Part shown: piece by piece, positions 27,701 through 38,440 of the stretch
How positions within the stretch are numbered: the first letter of the stretch is position 1
Layout: the number at the start of each line of letters is the position of its first letter
NCBI RefSeq assembly: GCF_002102475.1
Contig: NZ_MSQD01000005.1
Span: 1 to 64,000, forward strand
Direction of reading: 5' to 3'
Source: Thermoanaerobacterium sp. PSU-2
Lineage (GTDB): Bacteria; Bacillota; Thermoanaerobacteria; Thermoanaerobacterales; Thermoanaerobacteraceae
Length of the DNA: 64,000 nucleotides
Program-made: the position numbers and the translations under genes
The notes under the pieces: model-generated
Seen by the model: the letters and a program-made list of their open reading frames with translations, nothing else
What the model was told of the DNA's origin: nothing
Databases searched by the model: none

Positions 27701-28020
27701 ATTCCACTTTCTTTAAGTTTTACAACTACATTAAGCCCTGTCTGACCACCGATTGTCCCTAATATCCCATCTGGCCTTTCTTTGTCTATGATGGCTTCCA
27801 GTACATCGACTTCTGGGTTTTCTATATACACCACATCGGCGATCTCTGTATCTGTCATTATTGTAGCAGGATTGTTATTCACTAAGATAACTTTTAATCC
27901 TTCTTCTTTCAATGATTTGCATGCTTGTGTTCCGGAATAGTCAAACTCTGCAGCTTGACCTATTACGATAGGCCCTGAGCCTATAACAAGCACTTTATTC
28001 ACTCCTTCATATTTCGGCAA
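24799..28020 (-). CDS. carB: Carbamoyl-phosphate synthase large subunit
   Basis: A full-length 1073-residue enzyme with two homologous ATP-grasp halves ([21 protein letters not shown] near the start; [20 protein letters not shown] near residue 555) and a C-terminal MGS-like allosteric domain ([28 protein letters not shown]). It forms carbamoyl phosphate from bicarbonate, ATP and the ammonia channelled from CarA. The start is TTG 28020 (TTG CCG AAA TAT GAA), seven bases after AGGAGGAGG. It overlaps carA by 14 bases. Its place inside the arg operon marks it as the arginine-pathway copy. Confidence 0.96.
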   Translation of the reverse strand: MPKYEGVNKVLVIGSGPIVIGQAAEFDYSGTQACKSLKEEGLKVILVNNNPATIMTDTEIADVVYIENPEVDVLEAIIDKERPDGILGTIGGQTGLNVVVKLKESGIIDKYNLKVLGTSIESIKTAEDRELFKKKMEEIGEPIAESTTVNNVDDAIKFAEKCGYPLIVRPAFTLGGTGGGIANNVDELKVIVDLGLKKSMAHEVLIEKSLYGYKEIEYEVMRDSNDNCITICNMENFDPVGVHTGDSIVVAPSQTLTDYEYQMLRTASLKIIKALKIEGGCNVQFALDPNSHQYYVIEVNPRVSRSSALASKATGYPIAKIAAKIAVGFTLDEIKNPVTGKTTALFEPSLDYVVTKIPRWPFDKFYETDRKIGTQMKATGETMAIDRCFEASLLKAVRSLEIKAYGLTNESIKKLSDEEIIDNIKKPNDMRLFYIAEALRRGVTVNHINEISKIDKWFINKLLDIVKMEKEIFINDLAKEVLEKAKRMGFSDREIANIKGIDEKDVRELRKSYGIVPAYKMVDTCAAEFESVTQYIYSTYGEYDEVPIHHDIKKVIVLGSGPIRIGQGVEFDYCSVKALWALKSKGIKSIIINNNPETVSTDFDTGDRLYFEPLTLEDVLNIIEKEKPLGVLVMFGGQTAINLAQGLSDNGVNILGTSFESIDESEDREKFSKLLKKLNINQPKGGYALSVGDAKDVALTIGFPLLVRPSYVIGGQSMEKVNTLQEIIDYVSNAMKVSPGKPVLIDKYIEGREVEVDAISDGIDVLIPGIMEHIERAGVHSGDSFSMYPARNLSDHEISTIVEYTKKISCALKVKGLINIQFVVKDGIVYVLEVNPRASRTVPVISKATGVPMIDIAVKIALGDTLKSLGYEDVLWPKTTHTIVKAPVFSTEKLTNVEVMLGPEMKSTGEIMGIDLSYEGALYKAMAGANLDIPASGRVLISIASGSINDAMGTVKKYHDAGYELFGTSGTARHFNSAGISVKHVNIKDAIRLLKEGYFSLVINIPNHGKKVDNDGFILRRTACEYRVPLFTSLDTAKAALQAVQKVKISGLNYLSLNEYHELQSKNLKKSAL

Positions 28021-29077
28021 GATAAGACCTCCTCCTATAAACACAAGTTATATCCATGAATTTATCAAAAATGTACATCGAATCATGTGGTCCAGGACAC
28101 GCTTCTGGGTGATATTGGACGGAAAATACCGGCAGGTATTTATGTTTTATTCCTTCCACCGTATTATCATTTAAGTTTACATGAGTGATCACTATTTCAT
28201 CGCTATTTATAGAGCTTTCTTCTACAGCGTATCCATGGTTTTGAGATGTTACAAATGACTTTCCTATCATCAAGTCCTTCACAGGCTGGTTTGAGCCTCT
28301 GTGACCAAATTTCATCTTTATGGTATTGCAACCCATGGCAAGAGCGATTATTTGATGTCCTAAGCATATACCTAAAACTGGTATCTTGCCTATAAAAAAC
28401 TTTGCCAGCTCTATGGCAGAAGTTGCATCTTTTGGATCCCCTGGACCATTTGAAAAGAATACGGCTTCAGGCTCAATCGCCATTACATCTTCTGCGCAAA
28501 CATCGTAAGGAAACACGTATATATCAAATCCTACATTTCTCAGCATGTTTAAAATATTCTTTTTGGTACCAAGATCTATAAACGCCAATTTTGGCCCTTC
28601 CCCTTGTATGTGATACGGCTTTTTTGTGGATACTTCTTTAAGCAAATCCACTTTGATATCAGGCACTAAAGCATTGGCATCGTCAGTTATGATGCCTCTC
28701 ATGGTACCATTTGATCTCAATTTTTTAGTCAATTCCCTCGTATCAACACCTACCAAAACCGGTATGTTATTTCTGTCAAGGTAGTCAATCAATGAAGAGT
28801 CTGAGAGAAAATTGCTGGGGATATCGCAGTACTCCCTTACAACATACCCTCTAATATATGGCTTTTCTGATTGAAAGTCGTACTTATTGATGCCGTAATT
28901 TCCAATAAGCGGATATGTCATGACAACGATCTGCCCCGCATAAGATGGATCAGTGATGATTTCCTGATATCCTGTCATGCCTGTATTAAAGACAACTTCC
29001 CCAAAACCTTGAAAATTCTTGCTTATAATATTGCCTTCAAAAATGCTGCCATCTTCCAGCTTCAAGTACCCTTTCAT
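28007..29077 (-). CDS. carA: Carbamoyl-phosphate synthase small (glutaminase) subunit
   Basis: A 356-residue protein starting [16 protein letters not shown]. The N-terminal CPSase domain carries [24 protein letters not shown]. The C-terminal class I glutamine amidotransferase has GNGPGDP-like [11 protein letters not shown], the nucleophile in [17 protein letters not shown] and the [11 protein letters not shown] histidine. It supplies ammonia to CarB. ATG 29077 follows GGGG and starts two bases after the argD stop codon. Confidence 0.96.
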   Translation of the reverse strand: MKGYLKLEDGSIFEGNIISKNFQGFGEVVFNTGMTGYQEIITDPSYAGQIVVMTYPLIGNYGINKYDFQSEKPYIRGYVVREYCDIPSNFLSDSSLIDYLDRNNIPVLVGVDTRELTKKLRSNGTMRGIITDDANALVPDIKVDLLKEVSTKKPYHIQGEGPKLAFIDLGTKKNILNMLRNVGFDIYVFPYDVCAEDVMAIEPEAVFFSNGPGDPKDATSAIELAKFFIGKIPVLGICLGHQIIALAMGCNTIKMKFGHRGSNQPVKDLMIGKSFVTSQNHGYAVEESSINSDEIVITHVNLNDNTVEGIKHKYLPVFSVQYHPEACPGPHDSMYIFDKFMDITCVYRRRSYLAEI

Positions 29078-29078
29078 C

Positions 29079-30263
29079 TTAAAACCCCATTTCATGTAAT
29101 ACATCGTCAAGAATTATCGTAGCAGTATCAATTTCATCTTTATTAACGATAAGTGGCGGTACAAACCGCAAAACATTATGGTTTACACAGTTTATGAGAA
29201 GTCCTTTTTCCAAGGCTTTTAGCACTATCTCACCTGCATCATCCAAATCAACTTCGCATCCTATCATAAGACCTTTTCCTCTTACCTCTTTTATGATTTT
29301 ATATCTATCTTTTAATCCATTAAGCTTTTCCTTAAAATACTCTCCTTTTTTTACCACATCATCAAGAAAACCTTCTTTTGTAATCTCCTTCATGACTGCA
29401 ATTCCAGCAGCACATGCAAGAGGGTTTCCCCCAAACGTTGATGCGTGATCGCCAGGTTTAAATACTGCCACATTTTCTTTTGCCACAATCGCACCTATTG
29501 GCACACCGCCACCCAATGCCTTCGCCAATGTCATAATGTCTGGTTCTATGCCAATGTGCTCATATGCAAAAAGCTTTCCTGTCCGTCCAATGCCTGTCTG
29601 GACTTCATCTACAATCAATAGAATGTCATTTTCATCGCATACTTCCCTAACCTTTTTTAAATACTCAAGACTCCCCTCATGTATGCCGCCTTCCCCTTGT
29701 ATGATTTCTATCATGATTGCGCATACATCATCATCTAAAGCACTGTAAATATCGTCAATGTCGTTGTACTTTACGTACTTAAATCCCTCCAATAGCGGTC
29801 CAAAACCTTCATGGTATTTCATCTGACCTGTTGCTGTAAGAGCACCAAATGTCCTTCCATGAAATGAATTTTTCGCGCTGATGATTTTATACCTTTTGTC
29901 ACCGTATTTAATCGATGCGTATTTTCTTGCAAGCTTAATTGCTCCCTCATTGGCTTCTGCACCGCTGTTGGCAAAAAACACTTTATCGCCAAACGAGTTT
30001 TCCGCAATAAGTTTAGCCAGTTCAATCTGATTTTCATTCCAGTAAAGATTTGAACAGTGTATCAAAGTCTCCGCTTGACTCTTGATGGCATCTACTATTG
30101 GTGGATAACAGTGACCAAATGCGTTTACAGCGATGCCTGCCACAAAATCGAGATACATATTTCCATCTGTATCCCAAACTTTTGTGCCGTTGCCTTTTGA
30201 TAGTGTAATGGGATAGCGTCCGTAAGTATTCATCACATACTTTTTGTCATCAGAGATTGTCAT
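29079..30263 (-). CDS. argD: Acetylornithine aminotransferase
   Basis: A class III PLP aminotransferase of about 394 residues. Motifs are [38 protein letters not shown] and [20 protein letters not shown]. The Schiff-base lysine lies in [13 protein letters not shown] and [13 protein letters not shown] follows. It converts N-acetylglutamate semialdehyde to N-acetylornithine. ATG 30263 lies within the 3' end of argB; TTG 30269 is an alternative. Confidence 0.95.
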   Translation of the reverse strand: MTISDDKKYVMNTYGRYPITLSKGNGTKVWDTDGNMYLDFVAGIAVNAFGHCYPPIVDAIKSQAETLIHCSNLYWNENQIELAKLIAENSFGDKVFFANSGAEANEGAIKLARKYASIKYGDKRYKIISAKNSFHGRTFGALTATGQMKYHEGFGPLLEGFKYVKYNDIDDIYSALDDDVCAIMIEIIQGEGGIHEGSLEYLKKVREVCDENDILLIVDEVQTGIGRTGKLFAYEHIGIEPDIMTLAKALGGGVPIGAIVAKENVAVFKPGDHASTFGGNPLACAAGIAVMKEITKEGFLDDVVKKGEYFKEKLNGLKDRYKIIKEVRGKGLMIGCEVDLDDAGEIVLKALEKGLLINCVNHNVLRFVPPLIVNKDEIDTATIILDDVLHEMGF

Positions 30264-31149
30264 CGTCAAAGCACTCCTTTCCTATCATAGTTCCAATCCC
30301 TTCGTCAGTGAATATTTCTAAGAGAAGCGAATGTGTCAATCTTCCATCGATTATGTGTGCCCTTTTAACACCATTTTCTACTGCTTGAATGCAGCATCTT
30401 AATTTAGGTATCATGCCACCTGTAATCTTTCCTGTCGTCATAAGCTCTTTAGCCGCATCTAAATCAATTCTCGATATAACGCTACTTTTATCATTCACAT
30501 CCGACAGTATGCCTTCCACATCTGTTAAAAGTATGAATTTCTCGGCTTTTAAAGCTTCTGCTATTCTACCTGCTGCTGTATCAGCATTTACATTGTAAGT
30601 CTTCCCATCTTTGCCTACAGCACATGGAGCGATAACTGGTATAAATCCTTTATCAAGCATCATCTTTATCACATCAATATTGACTTCTTCAATCTTTCCA
30701 ACATAGCCAATATCTCCATTTGCAGTATCTTTCTGGGCTACAAGAAGCTTCCCATCTTTTCCGCTTATCCCTATAGCTTTACCGCCTATCTCGTTTAGCA
30801 TTGAAACTATCTCTTTATTTATCTTGCCTGTAAGGACCATCTCAACTACTTCCATTGTCTTTTCATCTGTAACTCTCAAACCGTTTATAAATTTTGACTC
30901 AATATTGAGGCTTTCAAGCATCTTGTTTATGTCTGGGCCGCCTCCATGTACGACAACTGGATTTAGCCCAACGTATTTTAGCAAAACTATATCCTGCATT
31001 ACCATCTTCTTTATATCGGAATCTATCATGGCATTGCCACCGTACTTTATCACAACAGTAGCACCGGAAAACTTTTTAATATAAGGTAGGGCCTCTATTA
31101 ATATTTTAGCTTTTGCGATTTCATCGCCGTATTTTTGCCTCTTTATCAT
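30250..31149 (-). CDS. argB: Acetylglutamate kinase
   Basis: A 299-residue amino-acid kinase with [45 protein letters not shown] and the end [25 protein letters not shown]. The length and the C-terminal motif match arginine-feedback-inhibited hexameric ArgB. Its ATG overlaps the argJ stop (ATGA), and argD starts within its end. Confidence 0.96.
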   Translation of the reverse strand: MIKRQKYGDEIAKAKILIEALPYIKKFSGATVVIKYGGNAMIDSDIKKMVMQDIVLLKYVGLNPVVVHGGGPDINKMLESLNIESKFINGLRVTDEKTMEVVEMVLTGKINKEIVSMLNEIGGKAIGISGKDGKLLVAQKDTANGDIGYVGKIEEVNIDVIKMMLDKGFIPVIAPCAVGKDGKTYNVNADTAAGRIAEALKAEKFILLTDVEGILSDVNDKSSVISRIDLDAAKELMTTGKITGGMIPKLRCCIQAVENGVKRAHIIDGRLTHSLLLEIFTDEGIGTMIGKECFDDDNL

Positions 31150-32366
31150 GTTCTGTAGCTCCCGTTTATTTTTACATAATCGTAGCTTAAATCACAGCCC
31201 CACGCTAAAGCTTCATGTTTTCCGGCATTTAAATCAACTACTATCGAAATCTCTTTTTCACTTAATATCTCTTTCGCTTTGTCTTCGCTAAAAGGAACAT
31301 AACCGCCATTTTCACAAACTTTTATAATTCCCTTGTTGCTTTTCAAATATATATCAACGGCGTCTTGCGAAAAATTAGCTCCTGAATAACCCAAAGCTGC
31401 AATGATTCTCCCCCAATTGGCGTCTTCTCCAAATATAGCCGTCTTAACCAAATTTGAATTGACAATAGACTTAGAAGCTAAAATCGCATCATCTTCCGTA
31501 GGTGCATTGACTACACTTACCTCCATGAACTTAGTAGCACCTTCGCCATCTTTGGCTATTTGCTTTGCCAAATGCTTATTTACATATAAAAGGGCGTTGT
31601 AAAAAATCTCATACTCATGTGTATCTTCCTCTATCGTAGGATTGCCTGCCATACCGTTAGCCAGCATTATGGCAGTATCATTTGTGCTCATATCTCCATC
31701 GACAGATATCATGTTGTAGGACCTCTTTACAGTCTCTTTCAATGCCTTATCTAAAGCCTTTTTCGATATGTCTGCATCTGTCGTGATAAAAGACAGCATT
31801 GTAGCCATATTTGGAGAAATCATGCCAGACCCTTTAGCAATACCACCTATATAAACTTCATAGCCTTTTATGTTCAACTTTACGGCAACTTCTTTTGTAA
31901 ATGTATCTGTGGTAAGAATCGCTTCTGCAGCCTCTTTTCCGCCATCCTTCGACAGTCCTTGAGAAGCCAATTCTATTCCTTTGGCAATTTTGTCCATAGG
32001 AAGTGTCACACCGATAACACCTGTTGAGCAGACAAGCACATCGCTGCTATCTATATTTAGATACTTGGCCGCCATATTAGCCGTAGATGAAGCATCTTCA
32101 TATCCTTTCTGTCCTGTGCACGCATTGGCATTGCCACTATTTACGACTATTGCCTGCGCTTCACCATTTTTTATTTTCTCCATGTCTAAAATCACTGGAG
32201 CCGCTTTCACCTTATTTGTAGTAAATACTGCAGCAGCATTGGCCTTTTTCTCAGAGTATATCATGGCAAAATCCTTTTTCGCTTTCTTTATGCCTGCAAA
32301 CACACCTGAGGCTAAAAATCCTTTAGGAGATGTGACATTTCCTTCAATCACCTCAAAATCCTCCAT
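31146..32366 (-). CDS. argJ: Bifunctional glutamate N-acetyltransferase / acetyl-CoA acetyltransferase
   Basis: ArgJ of 406 residues. The self-cleavage site T is in the [21 protein letters not shown] region (ATML), preceded by the oxyanion motif STGVIG. It recycles the acetyl group from acetylornithine to glutamate, so no separate argE is needed. ATG 32366 lies eight bases after AAGGAGG; ATG 32372 is too close. Confidence 0.95.
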   Translation of the reverse strand: MEDFEVIEGNVTSPKGFLASGVFAGIKKAKKDFAMIYSEKKANAAAVFTTNKVKAAPVILDMEKIKNGEAQAIVVNSGNANACTGQKGYEDASSTANMAAKYLNIDSSDVLVCSTGVIGVTLPMDKIAKGIELASQGLSKDGGKEAAEAILTTDTFTKEVAVKLNIKGYEVYIGGIAKGSGMISPNMATMLSFITTDADISKKALDKALKETVKRSYNMISVDGDMSTNDTAIMLANGMAGNPTIEEDTHEYEIFYNALLYVNKHLAKQIAKDGEGATKFMEVSVVNAPTEDDAILASKSIVNSNLVKTAIFGEDANWGRIIAALGYSGANFSQDAVDIYLKSNKGIIKVCENGGYVPFSEDKAKEILSEKEISIVVDLNAGKHEALAWGCDLSYDYVKINGSYRT

Positions 32367-32391
32367 TATCATATCCTCCTTAAGCTTATCA

Positions 32392-33426
32392 TTATGGAAA
32401 AACTGGCACCATCTTTAATCCTTTAGCTTCATTGATGCCAAACATTATATTCATGTTTTGGACAGCCTGCCCAGATGCACCTTTCACCAAATTATCAATG
32501 ACAGACATGATTATCAATGTATTAGAATGTCCATCAATTTCTAATCCGATATGGCAAAAGTTTGAACCATATACGCTTTTTGTAGATGGATATTCACCGA
32601 TATCCAATACTTTCACAAAATATTCATCTTTATAGAACTCACTGTAAATCTCGTGAATGCTTTCTATCGAAATATCTTTTTTCAATCGGCAGTACATAGT
32701 GCTTAATATTCCTCTTGTCATAGGCGTCAAATGTGGTGTAAAAACGACTTTTGCATCTTCGTGATTTAACTTTGAAAGCTCTTGCTCTATTTCTGGTATG
32801 TGTCTGTGCTTTGCCACGTTGTAAGGCTTTATGCTTTCATTGCACTCTGCATACATATTTCCCTGCTTTGGACTGTGGCCTGCGCCAGATACGCCGGATT
32901 TGGAATCTATTATTATATGATTTTCTATTATTCCACTTTTTAAAGCTGGCGCCAAGCCGAGAATTGCAGATGTAGGATAGCATCCTGGATTTCCTACAAC
33001 CATCGCGTTTTTAATCTCCTGCCTATGAATCTCTGGAAGCCCATAAACTCTGCTTACGCTGCCGTAAACATCGCTACTTACCCCATACCACTCCTTGTAA
33101 GTTTTGAAATCATCAAATCTAAAATCCGCACCAAGGTCAATTAGCTTTACTCCACTTTTGCATAATTTTTCAGCCATATTCATTGCATATCCAGATGGAA
33201 GTGCTGTAAATACCACATCACAGCTTTCAACAATATCGTCAATATTCAGTTCCTGAAGCTCTACTTTACAAAATCCTTTTAAAGAGTGATACACATCTTC
33301 AATTTTTTTACCATTGAAATTTTGAGATGATAAGTATTTTATCTGGACATCTTCGTGATTTGATAAGATTCTAATGAGCTCTACGCCTGTATAGCCTGTA
33401 GCTCCTAATATGCCGACCTTCACCAT
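32392..33426 (-). CDS. argC: N-acetyl-gamma-glutamyl-phosphate reductase
   Basis: A 344-residue NADP-dependent reductase: [17 protein letters not shown] at the N-terminus and the active-site Cys in [27 protein letters not shown] and [17 protein letters not shown] follow. It is the first gene of the operon argC-argJ-argB-argD-carA-carB-argG-argH. argF and argR are not in the window. Confidence 0.96.
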   Translation of the reverse strand: MVKVGILGATGYTGVELIRILSNHEDVQIKYLSSQNFNGKKIEDVYHSLKGFCKVELQELNIDDIVESCDVVFTALPSGYAMNMAEKLCKSGVKLIDLGADFRFDDFKTYKEWYGVSSDVYGSVSRVYGLPEIHRQEIKNAMVVGNPGCYPTSAILGLAPALKSGIIENHIIIDSKSGVSGAGHSPKQGNMYAECNESIKPYNVAKHRHIPEIEQELSKLNHEDAKVVFTPHLTPMTRGILSTMYCRLKKDISIESIHEIYSEFYKDEYFVKVLDIGEYPSTKSVYGSNFCHIGLEIDGHSNTLIIMSVIDNLVKGASGQAVQNMNIMFGINEAKGLKMVPVFP

Positions 33427-33511
33427 TGAGATCCCACCTTCAATATTTTATATATATTAATTTTGATTTATATTTATGCATTAAACATTAAAAAAATAAT
33501 GTGAAATATGT

Positions 33512-33526
33512 ATAAATAGTATTTAT
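33512..33526. promoter_or_regulatory. Candidate arginine-repressor site upstream of argC
   Basis: ATAAATAGTATTTAT is a near-palindrome with the AT-rich character of ARG boxes, 86 bases upstream of argC. It lacks the expected TGnAT/ATnCA core, so this is a weak call. The 241-base gap between argC and the divergent gene is otherwise AT-rich with no clear T-box or riboswitch. Confidence 0.25.
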
Positions 33527-33667
33527 TTTTTATATTTATTCGTTGTTTTTATTATTATATCACCTTCTGAAATTTTTTCAAGTATTTTTTTGCAAAAATA
33601 TAGTTAAATTTTCATCCATTTATAGTAAAATATAAATGAAAGCCAAAACTTTTCGGGAGGTTTAATC

Positions 33668-34168
33668 ATGGGAAAGAAAATAATCGGAATCGTACTTATA
33701 TTGTTAGGGCTTATCTATCTAAATGATAACCTGGGCTTACTATCAAGATACGGAATAACATTGGATATGTCTAATATATGGCCTCTTTTCATATTGATAC
33801 CAGGAATCATGATGGAAGTAAGTTACTTAAAGCAAAGAAAAAATCCTGAAATCTTAGTTCCAGGCGGAATACTTACATCAATGGGCATCATTTTTTACTT
33901 TGACATCTTCACAAACTGGATTTACTCTGAATACACATGGCCTCTATACATTCTATCTGTTGCAATAGGTCTTTTTCAGCTTTACATCGTAAGCAGGGAT
34001 TTTGTACTGATGGGCTTAGTCATGGTAATTACCGCTGCTGTAATATTAAGCTATGTGTCCATTTTGTACAACCAATTTTCCATTGTATGGCTAAATCCAA
34101 ACTTGATAATCTCAATCATGATAATCTTATTGGGACTTGCTTTAGTCATAAGAAGCCGGAAAAAGTAG
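33668..34168 (+). CDS. Membrane protein with LiaI/LiaF-like transmembrane region
   Basis: A 166-residue hydrophobic protein with about six membrane segments. It starts MGKKIIGIVLILLGLIYLND and contains IWPLFILIPGIMMEVSYL, a layout seen in LiaI-LiaF-like and DUF5668 proteins (a G-x-I-L-I-L-x-G-x-x-L-L-x-N-x-G motif followed by W-P-L). No extracellular LiaF domain is present. It is divergent from argC and convergent with the island's first gene. Function unknown; relatives are linked to envelope stress. Confidence 0.6.
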   Translation: MGKKIIGIVLILLGLIYLNDNLGLLSRYGITLDMSNIWPLFILIPGIMMEVSYLKQRKNPEILVPGGILTSMGIIFYFDIFTNWIYSEYTWPLYILSVAIGLFQLYIVSRDFVLMGLVMVITAAVILSYVSILYNQFSIVWLNPNLIISIMIILLGLALVIRSRKK

Positions 34169-34180
34169 TAGTAAAAAAGA

Positions 34181-34843
34181 CTATTTTTCACTTGCAGCAA
34201 TATTATCAATAACCGCACCTTTCATGTTCATTATTTGCCCTTTTTTATCAAGAGTACTTTCGATTTTAGCAGCAATATTTTCGTCATCTGAATTAAATCC
34301 ATTGCCAGTATCTTTTAAGTATTCTATAGATGGGACTGATAGCCTTACTATTTTCCAGATTCCATCTTCTTTTGTGACAACAATAACACGATGGTTTGTA
34401 CCATTATATAGCCATTTATCTTCTTTATCCACTTTGAAGTTAATTTCGGCATAAAAAACACGTGTATCATCCAAATTTAAGTTTTCTCCAGATGAAATAC
34501 CTGCAGCTACTACACCTACTTCCTTTGGAAGCTCTTTAATTTGAATCAACTTAGCCTCTTTCTCTTTAAAGAATGATTCTGATTTATTACTTGAAAGAAA
34601 TTGTGTCATGGCTGTGCGATTAGAATTGGTAAAATAGTTCATATACTCATAAGGATCCTGATCGTTAATTGCTTGAATCATCCCTTTAATTACTGCAATA
34701 GGGTCATCAAAATTTGTTGTATTGCTCAGACTAACCGATTCTTTTGCGCTTGCTTTCGGTATTGAAGTAAACCCTGTAATCACTATACCTATTAAAAACG
34801 CCGTTATAAGCAGTACTGCTGTTAATCTTGTTTGATGCTTCAT
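34181..34843 (-). CDS. Secreted protein of unknown function, NTF2-like
   Basis: A 220-residue exported protein. A signal peptide of about 33 residues (TRLTAVLLITAFLIGIVITGF, cleavage near ASA) is followed by DDPIAVIKGMIQAINDQDPYEYMNYFTNSNR. The alternating helix and strand pattern, with a final VIVVTKEDGIWKIVRLSVPS, recalls NTF2-like folds, though I cannot assign a family. It is preceded by repeat copy D and has its own GGGAGGGAG ribosome site in addition to the one at the end of the repeat. It is the last member of the island's leader-controlled genes. Confidence 0.6.
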   Translation of the reverse strand: MKHQTRLTAVLLITAFLIGIVITGFTSIPKASAKESVSLSNTTNFDDPIAVIKGMIQAINDQDPYEYMNYFTNSNRTAMTQFLSSNKSESFFKEKEAKLIQIKELPKEVGVVAAGISSGENLNLDDTRVFYAEINFKVDKEDKWLYNGTNHRVIVVTKEDGIWKIVRLSVPSIEYLKDTGNGFNSDDENIAAKIESTLDKKGQIMNMKGAVIDNIAASEK

Positions 34844-34852
34844 AAAAACTCT

Positions 34853-35047
34853 CCCTCCCTCATATTTAAGGGGAATATTTCATAATCCTTTTCCTCACCT
34901 CCAATTTCCGTATTTCCCCTTCTACTTATATAAAAGCTAAATTATTCTAAAAATATTCCACATCATAAAAATTATTTTTATCATTTTGCATATTATGCTC
35001 TTAACCTCCCATGTTTCACCTCTATTATAAAATTAGGAATTATAAAT
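34853..35047 (-). repeat. Island leader repeat, copy D (no sigma genes, distal end truncated)
   Basis: This copy matches copy A base for base over most of its length. The shared blocks include AGAAGGGGAAAT, GATGTGGAATATTTTTAG and GGGAGGTTAAGAGCATA (minus strand). It lacks the distal part with the TTACAA-GA-TTGTAA dyad. Like copy A it has the extra downstream block with the five-codon mini-ORF MKYSP before the gene's own ribosome site. It lies between the stop of the upstream lipoprotein gene and the start of the secreted gene at 34843. Confidence 0.85.
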
Positions 35048-35057
35048 TTATCTATCA

Positions 35058-36164
35058 TCAATCCATGCCGTTCACATTTGGAAAATAGACATCATCTTCG
35101 CCGATTAAAGTTTTCGCTTTAGGCATATTATATTTTGATGCAACATTTCCTGCCGTATCAATTATTTCAATATCATTTATCGTTCTGTGCATAATCCCTA
35201 TAAGTTTATCATCCTTCACAGCAAATACATACAATTCTGTCCCTTCATTTTTATGCACTGGTATACTTAAAAACAAAATATCATTATAGCTTCCTAAGAT
35301 ATCTATATATTCAGGAAATTCACTATTTAATGTTTCAGGTGCGTATTTCTTACGAAAATCAGATATGTTATTTATTATCTTATAACCTACTTTTTCGGTA
35401 TACACTTCTATAGGATTAGTCTGCGTTCTTACGATAAAATTTTCTCCGATAGTAGCTGTACGATTAGCCAATGGTGGAAAGCTTGGTGATAACTCTATAC
35501 CTTTAATAGGTCCAACCTCTTGCCATTTAATGCTTTCTGATGCGTTATCATATTTTAAAATAAATAATTTTCCGCCACCTAATGTGAAACAAGGATAGAG
35601 CATAGCTGCACCATAACTTGTCTTAACTACCGATGTTACTGTTCCGCATTTTGTTGCTTCATACTCTTTACCATCATCTCCTTTAAAAGTATGAAGAGGA
35701 ATCGTTATTTCATTCTCCTCAGTCTTACCGTCAACTGTTAATGTTAACTTATACCTATTTTCTTCATCGCTTTTTACCAACTTTACTTCTTGTCCCCATA
35801 TCGTCTTTGGTTGAAAATAAAAATCTGCTTTTTCTACAAAGTCATTGAATTTGTCCGATGCTTCTAAATAAGAAGGCAAAACCACATGATTATGCCCATC
35901 CCAAGCTATAGGAAATATCGTATACGATTCTTTATTTGCTATCATCTTTTGTGGAATTTTATATAAGTTTTCATTTGTTTCTTTTATTTTATTATTTATC
36001 ACATTCCAGTAATATATATCCGCCTTAAAGCTTCCAGCATCATTATTTAAAACAACAAATGGCACTTCAGTATTATTTTTCATTGTGTCAGAACAGCCAG
36101 AGAATACAACAGATATAAGTAGCAAAAATATAAAAGCTAATGAAGCTTTAAACAATTTAATCAC
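35058..36164 (-). CDS. Lipoprotein of unknown function, 368 aa
   Basis: The GTG start at 36164 lies eight bases after GGGAGG. The product begins VIKLFKASLAFIFLLLISVV and has a lipobox FSGC, so it is anchored to the outer face of the membrane. The mature part has many strands and turns (SFKADIYYWNVINNKIKETN, TYGAAMLYPCFTLGGGKLF-like text), perhaps a beta-propeller. No family was recognised. It follows a shorter lipoprotein with which it forms an operon under repeat copy C. Confidence 0.6.
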   Translation of the reverse strand: MIKLFKASLAFIFLLLISVVFSGCSDTMKNNTEVPFVVLNNDAGSFKADIYYWNVINNKIKETNENLYKIPQKMIANKESYTIFPIAWDGHNHVVLPSYLEASDKFNDFVEKADFYFQPKTIWGQEVKLVKSDEENRYKLTLTVDGKTEENEITIPLHTFKGDDGKEYEATKCGTVTSVVKTSYGAAMLYPCFTLGGGKLFILKYDNASESIKWQEVGPIKGIELSPSFPPLANRTATIGENFIVRTQTNPIEVYTEKVGYKIINNISDFRKKYAPETLNSEFPEYIDILGSYNDILFLSIPVHKNEGTELYVFAVKDDKLIGIMHRTINDIEIIDTAGNVASKYNMPKAKTLIGEDDVYFPNVNGMD

Positions 36165-36202
36165 ATTATCTACCTCCCGTATATAGCTTTTCTTAAAAAA
36201 AT

Positions 36203-36763
36203 TTATGGTGATGAAGCAATATAACTTATACACCAGCCACCATATAAAGGCGATTTAGAAACTGTAATAAATCTGGTGAAGTACCCTTCCTCAGGAAATT
36301 TTTTAATATCATTCGATTTTTGCATATAATAAACGCAGTAAAGCTTAGAAGATTTTCCTATACTTTCGCTGTCATTCTTTTTTATCGTATCTGGATATAC
36401 TTCTATTGATTTGATGTCAATTTTCTTTATATTTTTCAAATATTCTATATGTTCATTATACACATAACTGATATCTTCAGATGATTTATTTGCTGCATTA
36501 TTTAAAAAATTGGAAGCACAAACAACGGCGAGATTATAATTCTTATCATTTATGCTATTATAATAGATATTTATTATTTCTTCCGGAGACGCCTTTGAAA
36601 TTTTAATTTTATCTTCCTTAGTCAGCATATTAAAGTACTTTTGCGCTATTGAATTATTTCCCTTTTCTTTAATGACACTATTATTGCTTTTAGATGAACA
36701 TCCTACCACGATAAAGGCAATAAATATCAAAAAACACAAAACAATTTTTTTAAATAATACCAT
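36203..36763 (-). CDS. Lipoprotein of unknown function, 186 aa
   Basis: ATG 36763 starts VLFKKIVLCFLIFIAFIVVGCSSK, a lipoprotein signal with lipobox VVGC. The body has SPEEIINIYYNSINDKNYNLAVV and a C-terminal RFITVSKSPLYGGWCISYI, a pattern like NTF2-like lipoproteins. Repeat copy C lies directly upstream; its terminal GAGGTG serves as the ribosome site. The 368-aa lipoprotein follows. Confidence 0.6.
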   Translation of the reverse strand: MVLFKKIVLCFLIFIAFIVVGCSSKSNNSVIKEKGNNSIAQKYFNMLTKEDKIKISKASPEEIINIYYNSINDKNYNLAVVCASNFLNNAANKSSEDISYVYNEHIEYLKNIKKIDIKSIEVYPDTIKKNDSESIGKSSKLYCVYYMQKSNDIKKFPEEGYFTRFITVSKSPLYGGWCISYIASSP

Positions 36764-36769
36764 TACCAA

Positions 36770-36967
36770 TCACCTCTATTTTCTGTATTACCCCTTCTAT
36801 ATATATAAAAGCTAAATTTTTCTAAAAATATTCCACATCATAAAAATTATTTTTACCATTTTTGCATATTATGCTCTTAACTCCCCATGGCCCACCTCTA
36901 TTATAAAATTAAAAATTATAAATTTTATTAATTATTCCTTAATTTTCTATTACAATCTTGTAACATA
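36770..36967 (-). repeat. Island leader repeat, copy C (no sigma genes)
   Basis: This copy contains both halves joined as in copies A and D. The distal TTACAA-TC-TTGTAA dyad is at 36950-36963. The junction reads TTAAGAGCATAA on the minus strand, and the conserved block with GATGTGGAATATTTTTAG follows. It lacks the extra MKYSP block, so its own GAGGTG is the ribosome site of the lipoprotein gene at 36763. Confidence 0.85.
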
Positions 36968-37109
36968 GTTAGCATAAAAATTTTTTACAAAAAATTTACT
37001 AATTCACCAAACTTGCCAGATAAATACCTACATCCTGATTGCATATGCAAAATAAAAAATAAAAGACACCAACTATTTTTGATTGTGTCTAACATAGAAT
37101 TTTAATATT

Positions 37110-37984
37110 TCACCTTAGATTCGCTTTATAACTGTATTTTCGTTTTGATTTAACAAAGTAAAAAATTGTTATAAAAGCAATAAAAATTGTCAACGCAATT
37201 AAATAGTATACTTGATTGCCAAGATATTTCCCATTAAGCAACGGACGGCCTGTTGTCATTCCTGTATCATTCAAACCGGCTTTAAGAGTAGGACCAACAG
37301 CGGAAATTATCTCATTTTTTGTATATATTTTTTGTTTTTAAGGCCATAAAGTTCACTTTTACCTTCGCCGTGAATAATAGGGATAAAATATTCCCCACTA
37401 TTTGCTTCAATATAAAGAAAATCGGAATGCAACGAAGGTACTCTGAAATGGATAAATGTTTTTGCCTCTTTTAAATTATTGTCATCAAGATATGAAGTTA
37501 TACCATCAGGGTTACTTACAAAATCAATGGAATCAGGCGAAAGATAGCCGCCAATTTCACCAACATTCCATCTATTGTCCAAAAAAGATACCGTAATTGA
37601 TGCTACACTTTTATTATTAAATTTTACAGGCACTTCCCACTCATAAGGTGCATTTAACAGAGCATTAGAAATATTTTTCCCTTCTATTAGATCTTGAACA
37701 ACTTCTTTATTAGCAATATATACTTTATATGCTTTCCCGTATATTAAATCGTCAGGATTACTTACATCCATTAACTCTTTACGTCCCAGCTCATGTTTGT
37801 TATCGACTAAAAATTTTTTAGGATTTGACTGGCTATCGCTAATTGCACGTTCTACTTGATCTTTTTCTTTAGCTAAATCTAATTGTTGTTGAACCAGAGT
37901 ATTTATTGGAGTAGCTGCAAAAGCCGGAAAAGTTGATATTAATATCAGCATGACAATCACAACGAAAGTAAGAACCCTTTTCAA
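37110..37984 (-). pseudogene. Exported membrane-anchored protein, frameshifted near the C-terminus
   Basis: Translation from TTG 37984 (GAGGTG upstream) gives a signal peptide (VLTFVVIVMLILISTFPAFA) and about 200 further residues, then stops early at 37307. Adding one base in the A-run (plus-strand T 37315-37320) joins it to a long second frame. That frame begins NEIISAVGPTLKAGLND and includes a membrane helix (YYLIALTIFIAFITIFYFV) and a basic tail (KSKRKYSYK), ending at TGA 37110. The intact protein would be about 294 residues and C-terminally anchored. The break could be a real mutation, programmed slippage or an assembly error. The family is unknown. It sits after the truncated C39-like gene. 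Confidence 0.6.
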
Positions 37985-38007
37985 AATAATTCACCTCATC
38001 ATTCATA

Positions 38008-38434
38008 CTATTCCCAAAATAGAGAATCTGTCCAATACCAGCTACTGTTACTTACATAATATGAGTAAGTTGCGCCGTGCCCATATCCATCCCAAGGATC
38101 GTTATAAATAACATAGTTTGTGCTGGTATCATAACCTTTAATAACCATAGCGTGTCCTCCTCCGGAAGTCCACTGTATTCTCGTATAGATAGGTCCTCCG
38201 TGATTTATTTGATATTGCACCGCTGTATACGACAATGAATTATATTGTATAGAACCTGCTTTACTGGTGTATTTCTTTACGTAGTATTCTGCATCAGTTG
38301 TATATCCTGGTTGATTAAAGTTCGTACCATACTTATCTTTTGCAATTTCAATTGTACGATCTGTTGTGTCACCTTTAAAATATGAAATTATCATAGAAGT
38401 ACTAGTAGCCCAACAAAGATTGTCATAGCTTCAT
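38008..38434 (-). pseudogene. C39/papain-like cysteine protease, N-terminus deleted
   Basis: The readable frame carries the whole catalytic core. Its Cys is in SYDNLCWATSTSMIISYFKG, His is in SGGGHAMVIKGYD and the Asn/Asp is in YVIYNDPWDGYG. This is the C39-like/AvrRpt2-type papain fold. The Cys motif lies upstream of the first in-frame ATG (38394). Just before it is an in-frame TGA, and before that an ATG AAG (38434) in another frame right behind GGAGGTGAG of the leader repeat. A signal peptide and propeptide of roughly 80-100 residues therefore seem to have been lost, fusing the repeat's start codon to the middle of the gene. Confidence 0.7.
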
Positions 38435-38440
38435 TTTTTC

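Noticed and set aside
33427-33667. T-box leader for the arginine operon
   Set aside because: The AT-rich gap has no T-box sequence (AGGGTGGNACCGCG-type) and no terminator before argC.
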